Notes under the pieces: generated by a model
The model's database searches: none
What the model was told of the DNA's origin: nothing
Seen by the model: the letters and a program-made list of their open reading frames with translations, nothing else
Assembly: GCA_947502925.1 (NCBI GenBank)
Contig: CANNBS010000003.1
Span: forward strand, 286,001-350,000
Reading direction: 5' to 3'
Source: an uncultured Marinicella sp.
GTDB lineage: Bacteria > Pseudomonadota > Gammaproteobacteria > Xanthomonadales > Marinicellaceae
Length of the DNA stretch: 64,000 nucleotides
Position numbers and translations under genes: made by a program
In this document: in pieces, positions 38,314 through 48,254 of the stretch
Layout: each line of letters opens with the position of its first letter
Numbering within the stretch: the first letter of the stretch is position 1

Positions 38314-39404
38314 GGCTGCGGATTTTTACCCGGCGGTGTCAGAGTACTCTGGCCTTCACTAATGACCGTGATGGCGGTATTTTGAGGCTGATCGATGCGA
38401 ACCCGGATTTGGTTATCGTAAAAGCCAATAATTTGTACCGCTTTATGTTTGACCTGATCTGATTCAAGCACATAAACATAAGGCTCATTAATACCATCAT
38501 CAATGACCGCGCTCACCGGTAGTTGATAAACATTTTTAATTGGTTCAGGAATACTGACTTCTATTTTTTCGCCGGCTAATATGCCGGTTTCTGGCGGTAA
38601 ACTGACCAGCACTTTAAATAACTGGGACGCGGGATTAGCCGAGCGACTGATTTCTTTCACACTAACTGTGAAAGTCGCTGAATCATGATGGGCTGTGAGA
38701 TTCTTGTTGAGCTGAAGGTGTTTAAGTAATTCGTTGCTGATAAACAAGGGGGCTTCAAAAATGTTGGTGCCACTTAATTCAATGACTGCCTGACCGGCTT
38801 TAACCATGGTGCCGGGTTTGACTAAAATATCAGTCACATCACCGGCAAATGGCGCGCTAAGGGTGGTTTCTTTAAAGTTATTTTTGGCGGCTTTGAGTTG
38901 CGCGTTGAGCGCTTCTTGTTGTGATTTAAGTTGTTTGACCCGACTGTCTAAGCGATCCAGTTGGTTCTGGCTGATGGCCTGAATATCTGATAAAGATTGG
39001 TTTCTTTTCAGCTCAGCACGTGTTTGTGTTAAATCGGCCTGATTGGCCTCGAGTTGACCTTGAATGCGTTCAATTTGAGGCGCCAATCCGGGATTATAAA
39101 CCTCCAGCAAGGCTTCACCTTTGTTGACTTCTTGACCAATATCTACATGTTGTTGTGAAATGCGGCCACTGACCTGGAAAGCCAGTTGAGCATATTCCAC
39201 AGGCTGCACAAAAGCACTGATTTTGTGCAGTTTTAAAACGGTTTTGGGCGAATAGTCTGCGCTGGTTACATGCGCGTCATCTGCGCTCTGATTGCTGTTA
39301 ATGTCATTCTGACAGGCTGACAGCATGACAACAGCAAGCAGAACAATGAAAATGGCCTGAACGCGCCAAGGGATTGAATGTGACAATATGAAGGACTGTT
39401 TCAT
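38310..39404 (-). CDS. RND periplasmic adaptor lipoprotein
   Basis: 364 residues. The N-terminus ends in lipobox MLSAC, so it is anchored to the inner membrane from the periplasmic side after LspA cleavage. Domains: barrel-sandwich start (QVSGRISQQHVDIGQEVNKGE), an alpha-hairpin coiled coil at about residues 120-175, then APFAGDVTDILVKPGTMV and a beta-barrel. It links the RND pump to the outer membrane channel. It is coupled to tetR upstream by a four-base overlap. Confidence 0.92.
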   Translation of the reverse strand: MKQSFILSHSIPWRVQAIFIVLLAVVMLSACQNDINSNQSADDAHVTSADYSPKTVLKLHKISAFVQPVEYAQLAFQVSGRISQQHVDIGQEVNKGEALLEVYNPGLAPQIERIQGQLEANQADLTQTRAELKRNQSLSDIQAISQNQLDRLDSRVKQLKSQQEALNAQLKAAKNNFKETTLSAPFAGDVTDILVKPGTMVKAGQAVIELSGTNIFEAPLFISNELLKHLQLNKNLTAHHDSATFTVSVKEISRSANPASQLFKVLVSLPPETGILAGEKIEVSIPEPIKNVYQLPVSAVIDDGINEPYVYVLESDQVKHKAVQIIGFYDNQIRVRIDQPQNTAITVISEGQSTLTPPGKNPQP

Positions 39405-39982
39405 GGCTTAACCCCGGTTATCAGTAAGGCAATAAAATGATCAATAAACCTGTCATCGTCCTGGTAAATCGACGCATCCCATTGTTCAAAACGACAACGG
39501 GCCACAAAGTATTGATTAATACCGTTAATAAAGGTCATAATCAGTACCGTCGGATTAATACCGGGGCGGATTAGACCCTGTTGTTGCGCGCTTTTGATTA
39601 AACGCTCACCTTGATTAAATAAGGGCCGATCCAAATCGCCACAACCGGCGTCATTATCCAAATGGGCATAACTAAAAAAGCGTGCCACTAACGGGTTTTG
39701 CTTGATAAATTTAAAGTAATTTCGCATGGATTTTTCAATCAAAGCCAGCGGGTTTTTTTCTTGTTCAAACAGGATTTCCTGTGTTTGGGCATACTGATTA
39801 AAATAATACTGTTTCACCTCATCCCACAATTGTTCTTTATTACCAAAGTGGTGAAATATCAGACTTTTGGTGACATCAGATTGTTCAGCAATCATGGCAA
39901 TAGACACATGGGCAAAACCATGTTTGGCGAATAGTGTCAGCGCCGTGGTTAAGATGGCTTCTTTTTTTGTGGTTGTATTCAT
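39401..39982 (-). CDS. TetR family repressor of the efflux operon
   Basis: 193 residues. The N-terminal helix-turn-helix is KKEAILTTALTLFAKHGFAHVSIAMIAEQSDVTKSLIFHHFGNKE, the standard TetR/AcrR pattern. The ligand-binding part is variable. It is the first gene of the tetR-adaptor-RND-selO operon and probably represses itself and the operon by binding the palindrome in its own promoter. The inducer is unknown. Confidence 0.93.
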   Translation of the reverse strand: MNTTTKKEAILTTALTLFAKHGFAHVSIAMIAEQSDVTKSLIFHHFGNKEQLWDEVKQYYFNQYAQTQEILFEQEKNPLALIEKSMRNYFKFIKQNPLVARFFSYAHLDNDAGCGDLDRPLFNQGERLIKSAQQQGLIRPGINPTVLIMTFINGINQYFVARCRFEQWDASIYQDDDRFIDHFIALLITGVKP

Positions 39983-39990
39983 AAGGCTGA

Positions 39991-40019
39991 ATTATACTGC
40001 TGACTGACCGGTCGGTCAA
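39991..40019 (-). promoter_or_regulatory. Promoter with TetR operator for the efflux operon
   Basis: Reading minus: TTGACC (40014-40019), a 17-base spacer, TATAAT (39991-39996). The palindrome TGACTGACCGGTCGGTCA at 40001-40018, with one mismatched pair, covers most of the spacer and the -35. A bound TetR dimer here would block polymerase. The start codon is 9 bases after the -10, so the leader is very short. Confidence 0.8.
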
Positions 40020-40099
40020 TTTCTTTGCATGCTCATTTTCATGCTTATTATGGACTAATTAAGTTATACTCACTTTTCTCGATGCAAGATGAAGCTATT

Positions 40100-40588
40100 A
40101 TGCGAATTAAATTTCTATCCATTTGTTTGTTGCTGATGTTAATAAGTACCTCTGATGCTGCCACTTTTTATTTATTGCGTCACGCTGAAAAACAAACAGG
40201 TGATAATCCTGAATTAACCACTCAGGGTCAAAAACGCGCCGGACGCGTGGCAAAGCTGCTTTCGCTAACAGATATTCAGGCTGTCTATAGCACCGACTAT
40301 CAGCGGACACGGCAAACAGCTGAGTCCATTGCACAGGTCAAAAATTTAACGGTTCAACTTTATAATCCTAAGTCGTTAAAACAATTTGCTCAAAAGCTTA
40401 TTGATCTTAATGAAAATGCCATTATCGTAGGTCACAGCAACACAACACCTGAACTGGTCAACTTATTATCAGGTCAGACGGTACCTGCCATGGATGAAGG
40501 TACGTTTAATCTGATTTATCAGGTCATCACGATACCGGATTCTACCGATAAAAAAGCAGTGATCAATGTATTAAGTAGTCAACAATAA
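40100..40588 (+). CDS. Secreted histidine phosphatase (SixA-like)
   Basis: From the ATG at 40100, 162 residues. A signal peptide (MRIKFLSICLLLMLISTSDA) leads straight into the TFYLLRHAEKQTG catalytic RHxE motif. YSTDYQRTRQTAE and VGHSNTTPELV complete the histidine-phosphatase site. A longer reading to 40025 would bury the signal peptide. The export signal argues against a SixA-like role in phosphorelay. The substrate is unknown. Confidence 0.83.
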   Translation: MRIKFLSICLLLMLISTSDAATFYLLRHAEKQTGDNPELTTQGQKRAGRVAKLLSLTDIQAVYSTDYQRTRQTAESIAQVKNLTVQLYNPKSLKQFAQKLIDLNENAIIVGHSNTTPELVNLLSGQTVPAMDEGTFNLIYQVITIPDSTDKKAVINVLSSQQ

Positions 40589-40717
40589 ATAGTTTTATTA
40601 ATTTGATTTGACAAGACTTGTTATGTTCTACAGAATTGATGAAAAGATTTTTCCGGATTCAGCGGTTTTTACAAAACCCACCGGTACATTAATTAACCAC
40701 AATAAGCCATTGATATA

Positions 40718-42232
40718 ATGAAAAAATTAGCTCTTACACTTTGTTTATTAGCAGTCTTCTCTGTCACTGTTGCTAAGGAAGACCCCGAAAATACTTATAA
40801 CCGCAGTATAGATGTTGAGTCACAAGTGGTGACCAAAAATAAAGTCCGTATTAATGGACAGACTGTGCCTTATACCGCCACCACCGGTACCCAGCCGGTG
40901 TGGAATAAAGACGGGGAGGTCACCGCCACCTTGTTTTACACCTATTATCAGCGCAATGATGTAAAGAACAATACGTCGCGACCGATTATCGTGTCGTTTA
41001 ACGGCGGGCCGGGGTCGGCCTCAGTATGGATGCACATTGCCTATACCGGACCGCGGGTGCTGAACATTGATTCAGAAGGTTATCCGGTACAACCTTATGG
41101 CGTTAAAGATAACCCGTATTCAATTTTGGATGTGGCCGATATTGTTTATGTTAACCCCGTAAACACAGGATATTCCCGCCTGGTTAAAAATGAAGAAGGC
41201 AAATACCCGGATAAAAAAGAATTTTTCGGCGTGAATGCCGATATTGCTTATTTATCCGATTGGATTACCACTTTTATGTCACGCCATAACCGCTGGCGTT
41301 CACCGAAATACATTATCGGTGAAAGCTACGGCGGCACAAGGGTCATGGGTCTGGCTGCGGCTTTGCAGAATAAACAATGGATGTATCTGAACGGTGTCAT
41401 CTTGGTTTCACCGGCCGATTATCAGGCCATGGGTTCAGATTCTGCCATTTCCCGGGCCATTGATTTTCCTTATATGGCCGCCACCGCATGGCACCATAAA
41501 ATGCTGCCTGAAGAATTGCAGAGCCAAGATTTAACCGATATATTACCGGAAGTTGAGGCTTTTGCCATCGATAAATTAATGCCTGCTTTAGCCAAAGGCG
41601 GCTTTATCAGCGATGCAGAACGGCAACAAATAGCGGCTAATATGGCGCGTTATTCGGGTTTAAGCCAGGAAGCCATCTTACAGCGCCATTTAGTGGTCAC
41701 ACCGCGGTTTTTCTGGAAAGAACTACTGCGTGATAAAACCGGCCAAACCATCGGTCGACTGGACTCGCGCTATTTAGGCATGGATAAATTTAACACCGGT
41801 GACAGCCCGGATTACAGCGCCGAGCTGACCTCATGGCTTCATTCCTTCACCCCGGCCATCAATTATTACATTCGAGAAGTTTTAAATTACAAAACTGACG
41901 TCCCGTATAGTATGTTCGGTGATGTACATCCCTGGGACCGAACCAATAACACCGTCCGCGAACAACTGCGGCAGGCCATGGCACAAAACCCGTATCTGAA
42001 TATCCTGGTGCAATCCGGTTACTATGACGGCGCCACCACCTATTCAGCGGCTAAGTACACCCTGAACCAAATTGATCCCAGCGGTGATATGCAAGACCGC
42101 ATGACGTTTAAAGGCTACCGCAGCGGACACATGATGTACCTGCGTAAAGATGATCTGAAAAAAGCCAATGATGATATCCGTGAATTTATTGAGAAAACCA
42201 GCACCAATGGCAAGCCGGCGAAGTATGAGTAA
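40718..42232 (+). CDS. Secreted S10 family serine carboxypeptidase
   Basis: 504 residues with signal peptide (MKKLALTLCLLAVFSVTVAK). The S10 oxyanion motif is FNGGPGSASVWMH. The catalytic Ser lies in IIGESYGGTRV, the Asp in QSGYYDGATTY and the His in YRSGHMMYL. S10 peptidases are acid-active enzymes releasing C-terminal residues; bacterial ones are usually periplasmic or secreted. It stands alone and is separated from the phosphatase gene by about 130 bases with no clear terminator. Confidence 0.92.
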   Translation: MKKLALTLCLLAVFSVTVAKEDPENTYNRSIDVESQVVTKNKVRINGQTVPYTATTGTQPVWNKDGEVTATLFYTYYQRNDVKNNTSRPIIVSFNGGPGSASVWMHIAYTGPRVLNIDSEGYPVQPYGVKDNPYSILDVADIVYVNPVNTGYSRLVKNEEGKYPDKKEFFGVNADIAYLSDWITTFMSRHNRWRSPKYIIGESYGGTRVMGLAAALQNKQWMYLNGVILVSPADYQAMGSDSAISRAIDFPYMAATAWHHKMLPEELQSQDLTDILPEVEAFAIDKLMPALAKGGFISDAERQQIAANMARYSGLSQEAILQRHLVVTPRFFWKELLRDKTGQTIGRLDSRYLGMDKFNTGDSPDYSAELTSWLHSFTPAINYYIREVLNYKTDVPYSMFGDVHPWDRTNNTVREQLRQAMAQNPYLNILVQSGYYDGATTYSAAKYTLNQIDPSGDMQDRMTFKGYRSGHMMYLRKDDLKKANDDIREFIEKTSTNGKPAKYE

Positions 42233-42323
42233 TTAAGGAATCGAGAAATTGTTGGAATTCTCGTTGCTCAGACCAATACATTATAATTGAGTTACGAACA
42301 CATCTATTTAAGAGGAAAAAAGA

Positions 42324-44462
42324 ATCAGAAAAGTACTCTACTTCTTCATGATGATGGTGGTTTTTGGATCACAAGCCCAATCCTTGCCAAACGGTTGGGA
42401 ACTTGAGGCTGTTCATGGTCCATCACAGGTGGGGATTGTTGAGACCATTACAGTCGATTTGAATCAGGATGGTTTAATGGATGTGGTGTCGGCTTCGATT
42501 GATGACGGCCATGTGCGGGCTTATATCAATCAGGGTGGCTTGCAATTCGAGCAACAGTTGATGAGCACTGAAGTCATCGGTGCTTATCGAATAACCGCAA
42601 CGGATATCAACACAGACGGGCAAACGGACTTTTTGCTGCCTTCGATTGAAAGTGATGAAATTATCGCATTAATTGCAGACAGCCAAGCGCAGCCTTATGG
42701 CTACCGCAAACAAATCATTGCCGGTAAAGTAATATTACCTACGGACGCCCAAGCCGGGGATTTTAACAATGATGGCTTGATGGATGTTGTCAGTGTGTCC
42801 TTTGAACACAACCAACTTCTGATGCACCAACAGAGCAGTGATGGCACATTTATGACAAGTGTTTTGTCCTCATCTCCGCAAAGGCCCAGAAAAATCGTTG
42901 TGGCTGATTTTAATAATGATCAGTTAACAGATATTTTGGTGGCGTCATCGGTGGATAACAGCGTTCGTTTATTCAGTAATACAGGTCTTGGCAGTTTTAA
43001 TGAAATACTTATCAGTGATCAGTTAACCGGTATCAGATATATCGATATTTGTGGTATTTCAGCTAATCAACTGCCGGATTTTGTGGCCGGTGTGACGGAT
43101 GCGAATCAAGTCATGTTGTTTAGCAATAAGGGCAGTAACAGTTTCAGTGCTTCAGTCATTGATCATGATTTGCCCAGTGCCGATGTGGTTGATTGCGTTA
43201 ACATCGATCAGGATGCAGACTTAGAACTTATCAGTATTTCCCGGTTGCATGACAGTATTTATACTCAGGAACTCAGTGGACAAAATAAGCACTTAATCGC
43301 CAACCGCAGGGATGGTTATATCACAGCCACAGCAGCAACTTTAGAAGCCGGTGGTGAGCCGGTTATTCTTACCCAGGCATTTTTTGAAAACCGAAATCTC
43401 ATCTATACCCTGGATAAAGTGAGTCAGGAACAGGTTATTTGGCAGGATTTCCCCGATGGTGCGCTGTATTTACAAGCCGGAGATGTGGATGGTGATGGCG
43501 ATACTGATTTGGTTTACGCCGCATTTCGTGGCGATAAAGTCTATTGGGCAGAAAAAACCACAACCGGCCACCAAATACACATCATTTATGATGGCGTTGA
43601 CGGGCCACAAAGTGTCAAGCTTGCTGACATTGATGCAGACGGTGATTTAGATGTGTTCAGCGCCGGTGCCTGGGATGATCGTTTTTATTTCCACCGAAAC
43701 AATGGCCAGGGCCAATTTGGTACATTTATTGTCAGCGATAGCGCCAATAATCCGGCGCGGATTGAAGTTATGGATGTGAATGGTGATTCTAAACTTGATC
43801 TGGTAACCACTTCAAGTTTGGATGACAGTTTACGCTGGTTTGATGTCAATGGTGTACAATTTACCGAAACCTTGATTGATGACCAATTGGATGGTGCATT
43901 GGCATTACGGGTGGATGATATTAACTTGGATGGTCATGAGGACATCCTTGTAGGCAGCTATTTTGGCAACAGCATCCATGTTTTTTACAATGATGGGGCA
44001 GGGCAGTTTAGCAAACAACAATTATCTGCGAATAAAACCAAACCAACAAGCATTCTAAGTGATGATGTTGATAATGATGGTGATGTGGAAGTTGTATTTA
44101 ATGCCAGTAATGATAAATCTGTCTGGTTATTGGAAAATAACGAGGGTGGGTTTGTTGAATTATTAATCACTCAAAGTGAAGAGATTATCAAAGATTTGGC
44201 GTTTAATAATCATGACCATAGCGATAATTCAGATGTGGTTAGTGTCAGTGACCAGACAGGCATTATCAATATAAGCAAAAATATCAACGGAACATCTTTT
44301 AACACCGGAGTGCTTACTGATACAGGTTTCGGCGTCAGTAATATGATATCTTTGGCTAATGATGGCTTTGCTGTAAGTCGCTTTGCCATCGCATCAAACA
44401 GAAATAACAGCATTCAGATACTGTCACAACGTGATTTAATTTTTATGTCCGGGTTTGAATAA
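42324..44462 (+). CDS. Secreted FG-GAP/VCBS repeat protein
   Basis: About ten calcium-loop repeats of DxDxDGxxDxV type (for example NQDGLMDVVS, DVDGDGDTDLVYA, DIDADGDLDVFSAG) fill the protein, predicting one or two beta-propellers on the cell surface or in the medium. It ends LIFMSGFE. The first ATG (42348) gives 704 residues but leaves a poor signal peptide. AGAGGA at 42311-42316 points to an ATC codon at 42324, which would give a full signal peptide with RK at its start. I use that start tentatively. The last 20 bases overlap truD tail to tail. Confidence 0.75.
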   Translation: MRKVLYFFMMMVVFGSQAQSLPNGWELEAVHGPSQVGIVETITVDLNQDGLMDVVSASIDDGHVRAYINQGGLQFEQQLMSTEVIGAYRITATDINTDGQTDFLLPSIESDEIIALIADSQAQPYGYRKQIIAGKVILPTDAQAGDFNNDGLMDVVSVSFEHNQLLMHQQSSDGTFMTSVLSSSPQRPRKIVVADFNNDQLTDILVASSVDNSVRLFSNTGLGSFNEILISDQLTGIRYIDICGISANQLPDFVAGVTDANQVMLFSNKGSNSFSASVIDHDLPSADVVDCVNIDQDADLELISISRLHDSIYTQELSGQNKHLIANRRDGYITATAATLEAGGEPVILTQAFFENRNLIYTLDKVSQEQVIWQDFPDGALYLQAGDVDGDGDTDLVYAAFRGDKVYWAEKTTTGHQIHIIYDGVDGPQSVKLADIDADGDLDVFSAGAWDDRFYFHRNNGQGQFGTFIVSDSANNPARIEVMDVNGDSKLDLVTTSSLDDSLRWFDVNGVQFTETLIDDQLDGALALRVDDINLDGHEDILVGSYFGNSIHVFYNDGAGQFSKQQLSANKTKPTSILSDDVDNDGDVEVVFNASNDKSVWLLENNEGGFVELLITQSEEIIKDLAFNNHDHSDNSDVVSVSDQTGIINISKNINGTSFNTGVLTDTGFGVSNMISLANDGFAVSRFAIASNRNNSIQILSQRDLIFMSGFE

Positions 44463-45477
44463 TTTCACGCAATACACTGGTGGCATAAGCGCCAGGTTGG
44501 AGTTTAAAACTAATTTGTAATGCATCATCATGCCATGCGTGTTTTAATTCGTGTGGATAAGTGCGTATGGCACGGCGGTCTTGTTTGACGCGATGTCGGG
44601 TAAATCCCGATTGATAGTCGGGCAGGGTGGCAGCCATGCTGTTTTCAAATTCTGCACATTGCGATGTGCTTTGGACATTATCTTCGCCCCAAAGCGCCGC
44701 TGTTAAGTGAATGTCAAAAGCCGCCAGGCGCTCGGTTAACTCGGTTTCTGTGGCGTCACTGGCTGGGAACCAGGAGTGGCTTCCGTCCAGTTGTACAATA
44801 TCGCCTGGTATCACCTGATGCCAGATACCTTGACGAATGCGTTCAGCGACAATCAGATTAAATATATGACTGCGGGCAGTTGAAATGAGAATACCCCGCA
44901 TTTTTTTATTATTGACGCGAATTTGACCGGTAAACCAGTCCTGAGCTTGCTGAATATTATTTAAGTCATGACCAAATCGCTGTGGGCCAAAGTAATTAGG
45001 CACACCCCGTTGTTTTATGGACTGAATAGTGTCCACGACAGTGCTGACATCACCTGTGATGTTTCGAACCACCAGTTTAAATTCATTGGCGGTCAACTGA
45101 CCGGTTTTTAATTTTGATTTGTGCCAGTGATGTTCCAGCATGGTCACTTCGTCAGGCAACTTATCTTTAATGATGTTAATGTCGGTTATTTTAGGTAGCT
45201 GTACACTAAACCATTGTTGCGTCACCGCATGGCGGTCTTTCATGCCGGCATAACCCACTTGTCTGGCCGGTACTTTACAGGCACTGGCTAATTGGGTCGC
45301 CACCCAGGCGGTGTTACTGTTAATTTTTTCCAGTTTAAACCACAGATGTTCGCCGCTATGGGTGAAGTCGGTTTCAATGTGTTCAATAACACTAAAGTCT
45401 TCAGGGGATGTTCTAATCTCGCCTTGTGCGGTGATCTTGTTTAGGGTGGGGAATAGGCTGTTGAAAGTTGTTGACAT
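44443..45477 (-). CDS. truD: tRNA pseudouridine(13) synthase TruD
   Basis: Modifies U13 of tRNA-Glu. The ATG at 45477 gives 344 residues beginning MSTTFNSLFPTLNKI. AGG lies about eight bases upstream, and a longer frame would only add six residues. The catalytic Asp is in GYAGMKDRHAVTQQ. NYFGPQRFG, NIQQA, and LPGAYATSVLREI-like LQPGAYATSVLREI complete the family pattern. The gene converges on the FG-GAP gene with a 20-base overlap. Confidence 0.95.
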   Translation of the reverse strand: MSTTFNSLFPTLNKITAQGEIRTSPEDFSVIEHIETDFTHSGEHLWFKLEKINSNTAWVATQLASACKVPARQVGYAGMKDRHAVTQQWFSVQLPKITDINIIKDKLPDEVTMLEHHWHKSKLKTGQLTANEFKLVVRNITGDVSTVVDTIQSIKQRGVPNYFGPQRFGHDLNNIQQAQDWFTGQIRVNNKKMRGILISTARSHIFNLIVAERIRQGIWHQVIPGDIVQLDGSHSWFPASDATETELTERLAAFDIHLTAALWGEDNVQSTSQCAEFENSMAATLPDYQSGFTRHRVKQDRRAIRTYPHELKHAWHDDALQISFKLQPGAYATSVLREIIQTRT

Positions 45478-45687
45478 AGCAACCTGGACGATCAATTAAA
45501 TCCGTTATTATATGATTATTGCAAGGCAAGATACATTCTTGGGTGGTTAAGATTAATCTTAGAATGATGCATAACTTGTCATAATGGTTATTAATTTTCA
45601 GAACGTATAATCCTCTAACCAGTTTTATGCAAAGCCCCAATTAAAAGTGTAAAATAGGTTAAAAGTAGCGTGGCTAGAACATAAAAT

Positions 45688-46440
45688 ATGGGTGCGGATA
45701 CAACGCCTGAATATCATTTCTTAGATTTTCACCTGTCACAGGATCAACAGGCGCTCTATTATAAAAACAAAAAACAAAGCATTAACACAAAAGCCTATTA
45801 TTTGTTGTTAGAGCTGGTCGAAAACCAGGGTGAAATTTTATCCAAAGACCATCTGATTAATACGGTTTGGCATGGTCAGGTGGTGACCGATGCTGCCTTG
45901 GCCAAACAAATTCTCAGAGTCAGGAAAATCATTCATGACAGCGATTTAGATAACCCCATTATTGAAACCCACAGAGGTGTGGGTTATCGCTTTACAGCGC
46001 CGGTTACAATTAAAAACAAACAAGCAAACGCTCATTTTTTTAAAACAGGTTTATTCGTAAGTTTATTGCTGTTGGTGATGGCTTTTATTTTTATTTGGCC
46101 GACAAAGACAGTGACCACCATTGAACAAGCGGTGGCGGCTGATGATGTGAATGTGGTGATATTGTCAAACGCTGAAACACCATCGCAGTTAGATATGGGC
46201 ACATTGAGCTATTTGGTTTCAGAACTTGATCAAGTCACTTCAATCAATGCTTTTTACCCCCAAATCAATTGGGCGACACAAAATAAACCTCAGGAATTGG
46301 CCATTGATTTAACGTCGAAAGGTCAGCTTGATTATGCCGTTTTAGTTAATTTTTCTGATTGGGGCGATCGCTATGAAGCAGCGCTGACTTTACGAAATGA
46401 AGACACGGTTTTATCAACAACGGTGCTGGAATCAACTTAA
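45688..46440 (+). CDS. CadC/ToxR-type transmembrane regulator, N-terminal part
   Basis: 250 residues. An OmpR/ToxR winged helix occupies 1-105 (LVENQGEILSKDHLINTVWHGQVVTDAALAKQI...THRGVGYRF). A membrane helix lies near 122-140 and a short periplasmic alpha/beta domain follows. It stops at TAA (46438-46440). The next open frame continues in the same frame just after it, and the joined product would have the normal CadC-like layout with periplasmic TPRs. So this is probably the 5' part of an interrupted gene, or a stop that is read through. Confidence 0.82.
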   Translation: MGADTTPEYHFLDFHLSQDQQALYYKNKKQSINTKAYYLLLELVENQGEILSKDHLINTVWHGQVVTDAALAKQILRVRKIIHDSDLDNPIIETHRGVGYRFTAPVTIKNKQANAHFFKTGLFVSLLLLVMAFIFIWPTKTVTTIEQAVAADDVNVVILSNAETPSQLDMGTLSYLVSELDQVTSINAFYPQINWATQNKPQELAIDLTSKGQLDYAVLVNFSDWGDRYEAALTLRNEDTVLSTTVLEST

Positions 46441-46443
46441 CTA

Positions 46444-47991
46444 TTGAGTTTGACGCAAAAAATCAGCCAATGGATTAATCAGGCATTATCCACCGTTGAA
46501 GATGTCTTGCCTTCATCGAATAATACACCACTTACCACAGACGATTATGCACTGCAGAGCTATATACAAGGCATTACAGAGCAGAAATTAAATCAGGATT
46601 TCCATAAAGCAAGTGAATATTTTGAAGCGGCTGTGCAAAAAGACCCCCAATTTAAAACAGCCTGGGTGCAACTGGCTTATGTGAAGTTAAAACTCAATCA
46701 GTTTAACGAAGCAATCAGTATCGCTGATACATTTTTACCACAAGCCGTTGCTGATAAAAATAAGGGCTTGCAGTTTGATTTATATTTCATTAAAGCATTG
46801 GCCTACAACCACTTACAAAAAAATAAAAAAGCCAAAGAATATATAAAGCATTCTATTCAGTCCATTGAAAAAAACCAAAACCCAATCCAAAAAATCCATG
46901 GTCTAAAATCCATGGTTTTATTGGCTTACCTTATGGAAGATTGGGATTTGGCGTTGAAAAATCTTGATGAACAATTGAAATTAAGCGAAAGCTACTACCC
47001 ATTAGACCATCAGTTGGGATCGATTAATCTGAGTAAAGCGAATGTGTATATACGAAAAACAGAATACACTCAGGCCAAAGATGCGATTCATAAAGCCATT
47101 GATTATTATTCCAAAGATTTCAATCCGGATAATATGCTGACAAGTTATGCTTTGTTGAATACCATCAATTTAATCGACTCTGATTATGAACAAGGTGTGC
47201 AAATTGCCAATCAAGCTGAAACGCTACTCAGTGAAACTAAGCTGCCTCACCAGAAAATGCAGTATTTATTTTACACCAGTTTAATTTTTAATTTAACCGG
47301 GCGTTTTGATCGTGCCCAAAAATACATTGAGCAACTGGCTCAACTGGCCAAAAAAACAGACAATAAAAGGTATTACATAATGGTTGAGATTGTGAAAATG
47401 CATGCCTTCTATGTGCAAAATAAATTTCTTGAGGCCTACAACCATGCCAATACCATAAAAACCACGCTTGAACATAATTATTTACCCGAAGAGATGTCCA
47501 TTATTTACAGCTGGGCGACCTTGATGTCGAGTCGTGTTCTGTCACCGGATCAGGCAATGGCGTTTTATCAGGAGATGATTCAAAAATTACCTTTTTTGAT
47601 GGATAATTATTACTCGGATATGCAACGCGCCAGAGGGCATATCATGGTTAGGTTGGGGCAAGTGGATGAAGGTCTGGATATTCTAAAAAAAGTCGAAAAA
47701 AGTTACCGTGAAATCAATGAAAAGCATGCGGCCAATTATGTGGGATTTGAAATCCTGGCCATTATGTTGAACCACCCTGGATACGATTATCAAACTGTCA
47801 TCAATCGACTGGATTCTAATACTGACTACGATTACCTGTTTTTTAAATTAAAAGCGCAATTTAAAGCCAGGGAATCCGATTATTTAGCCGCCGCCATGCT
47901 GATGCAGGAAAATAAATTAAAAGCCAATCAACTATGGACCGCTGAAGATCAGTTGTTGTTGGAGGGGTATATGGAGAAGAGTGGGGAGTGA
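46444..47991 (+). CDS. TPR domain protein, probable C-terminal part of the same regulator
   Basis: 515 residues of tetratricopeptide repeats, for example DYALQSYIQGITEQKLNQDF and AVQKDPQFKTAWVQLAYVKL. No signal peptide and no membrane helix. The nominal TTG start has no ribosome site at proper distance. It lies in the same frame as the winged-helix gene, one codon after its TAA. The first residues (SLTQKISQWINQAL) resemble the linker that normally joins these two parts in CadC-like proteins. On its own the protein would be misplaced in the cytosol. Confidence 0.75.
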   Translation: MSLTQKISQWINQALSTVEDVLPSSNNTPLTTDDYALQSYIQGITEQKLNQDFHKASEYFEAAVQKDPQFKTAWVQLAYVKLKLNQFNEAISIADTFLPQAVADKNKGLQFDLYFIKALAYNHLQKNKKAKEYIKHSIQSIEKNQNPIQKIHGLKSMVLLAYLMEDWDLALKNLDEQLKLSESYYPLDHQLGSINLSKANVYIRKTEYTQAKDAIHKAIDYYSKDFNPDNMLTSYALLNTINLIDSDYEQGVQIANQAETLLSETKLPHQKMQYLFYTSLIFNLTGRFDRAQKYIEQLAQLAKKTDNKRYYIMVEIVKMHAFYVQNKFLEAYNHANTIKTTLEHNYLPEEMSIIYSWATLMSSRVLSPDQAMAFYQEMIQKLPFLMDNYYSDMQRARGHIMVRLGQVDEGLDILKKVEKSYREINEKHAANYVGFEILAIMLNHPGYDYQTVINRLDSNTDYDYLFFKLKAQFKARESDYLAAAMLMQENKLKANQLWTAEDQLLLEGYMEKSGE

Positions 47992-48254
47992 GGTTCTGTC
48001 TTTTATTAAAAATGCTTCACAAATCGTTTTTTTAATATAAGAGATGATAAGTCCTTTAAACAATTAAATAGTTTCTCGTAATTTGGGTCTGACTACAATA
48101 ACCTGAATCTAATTTTTGGGATAAATTTTACTAATTGGCAAAGTGCGTAATGGCGGTTTTGGCTAGGGTTGATACAGACAGGTATTTTTGGTTTTTCTGT
48201 TATTGGTGCTGGTTTTTATAACTTGGATAAATGCTTGATTAAACATGCAGTGTG

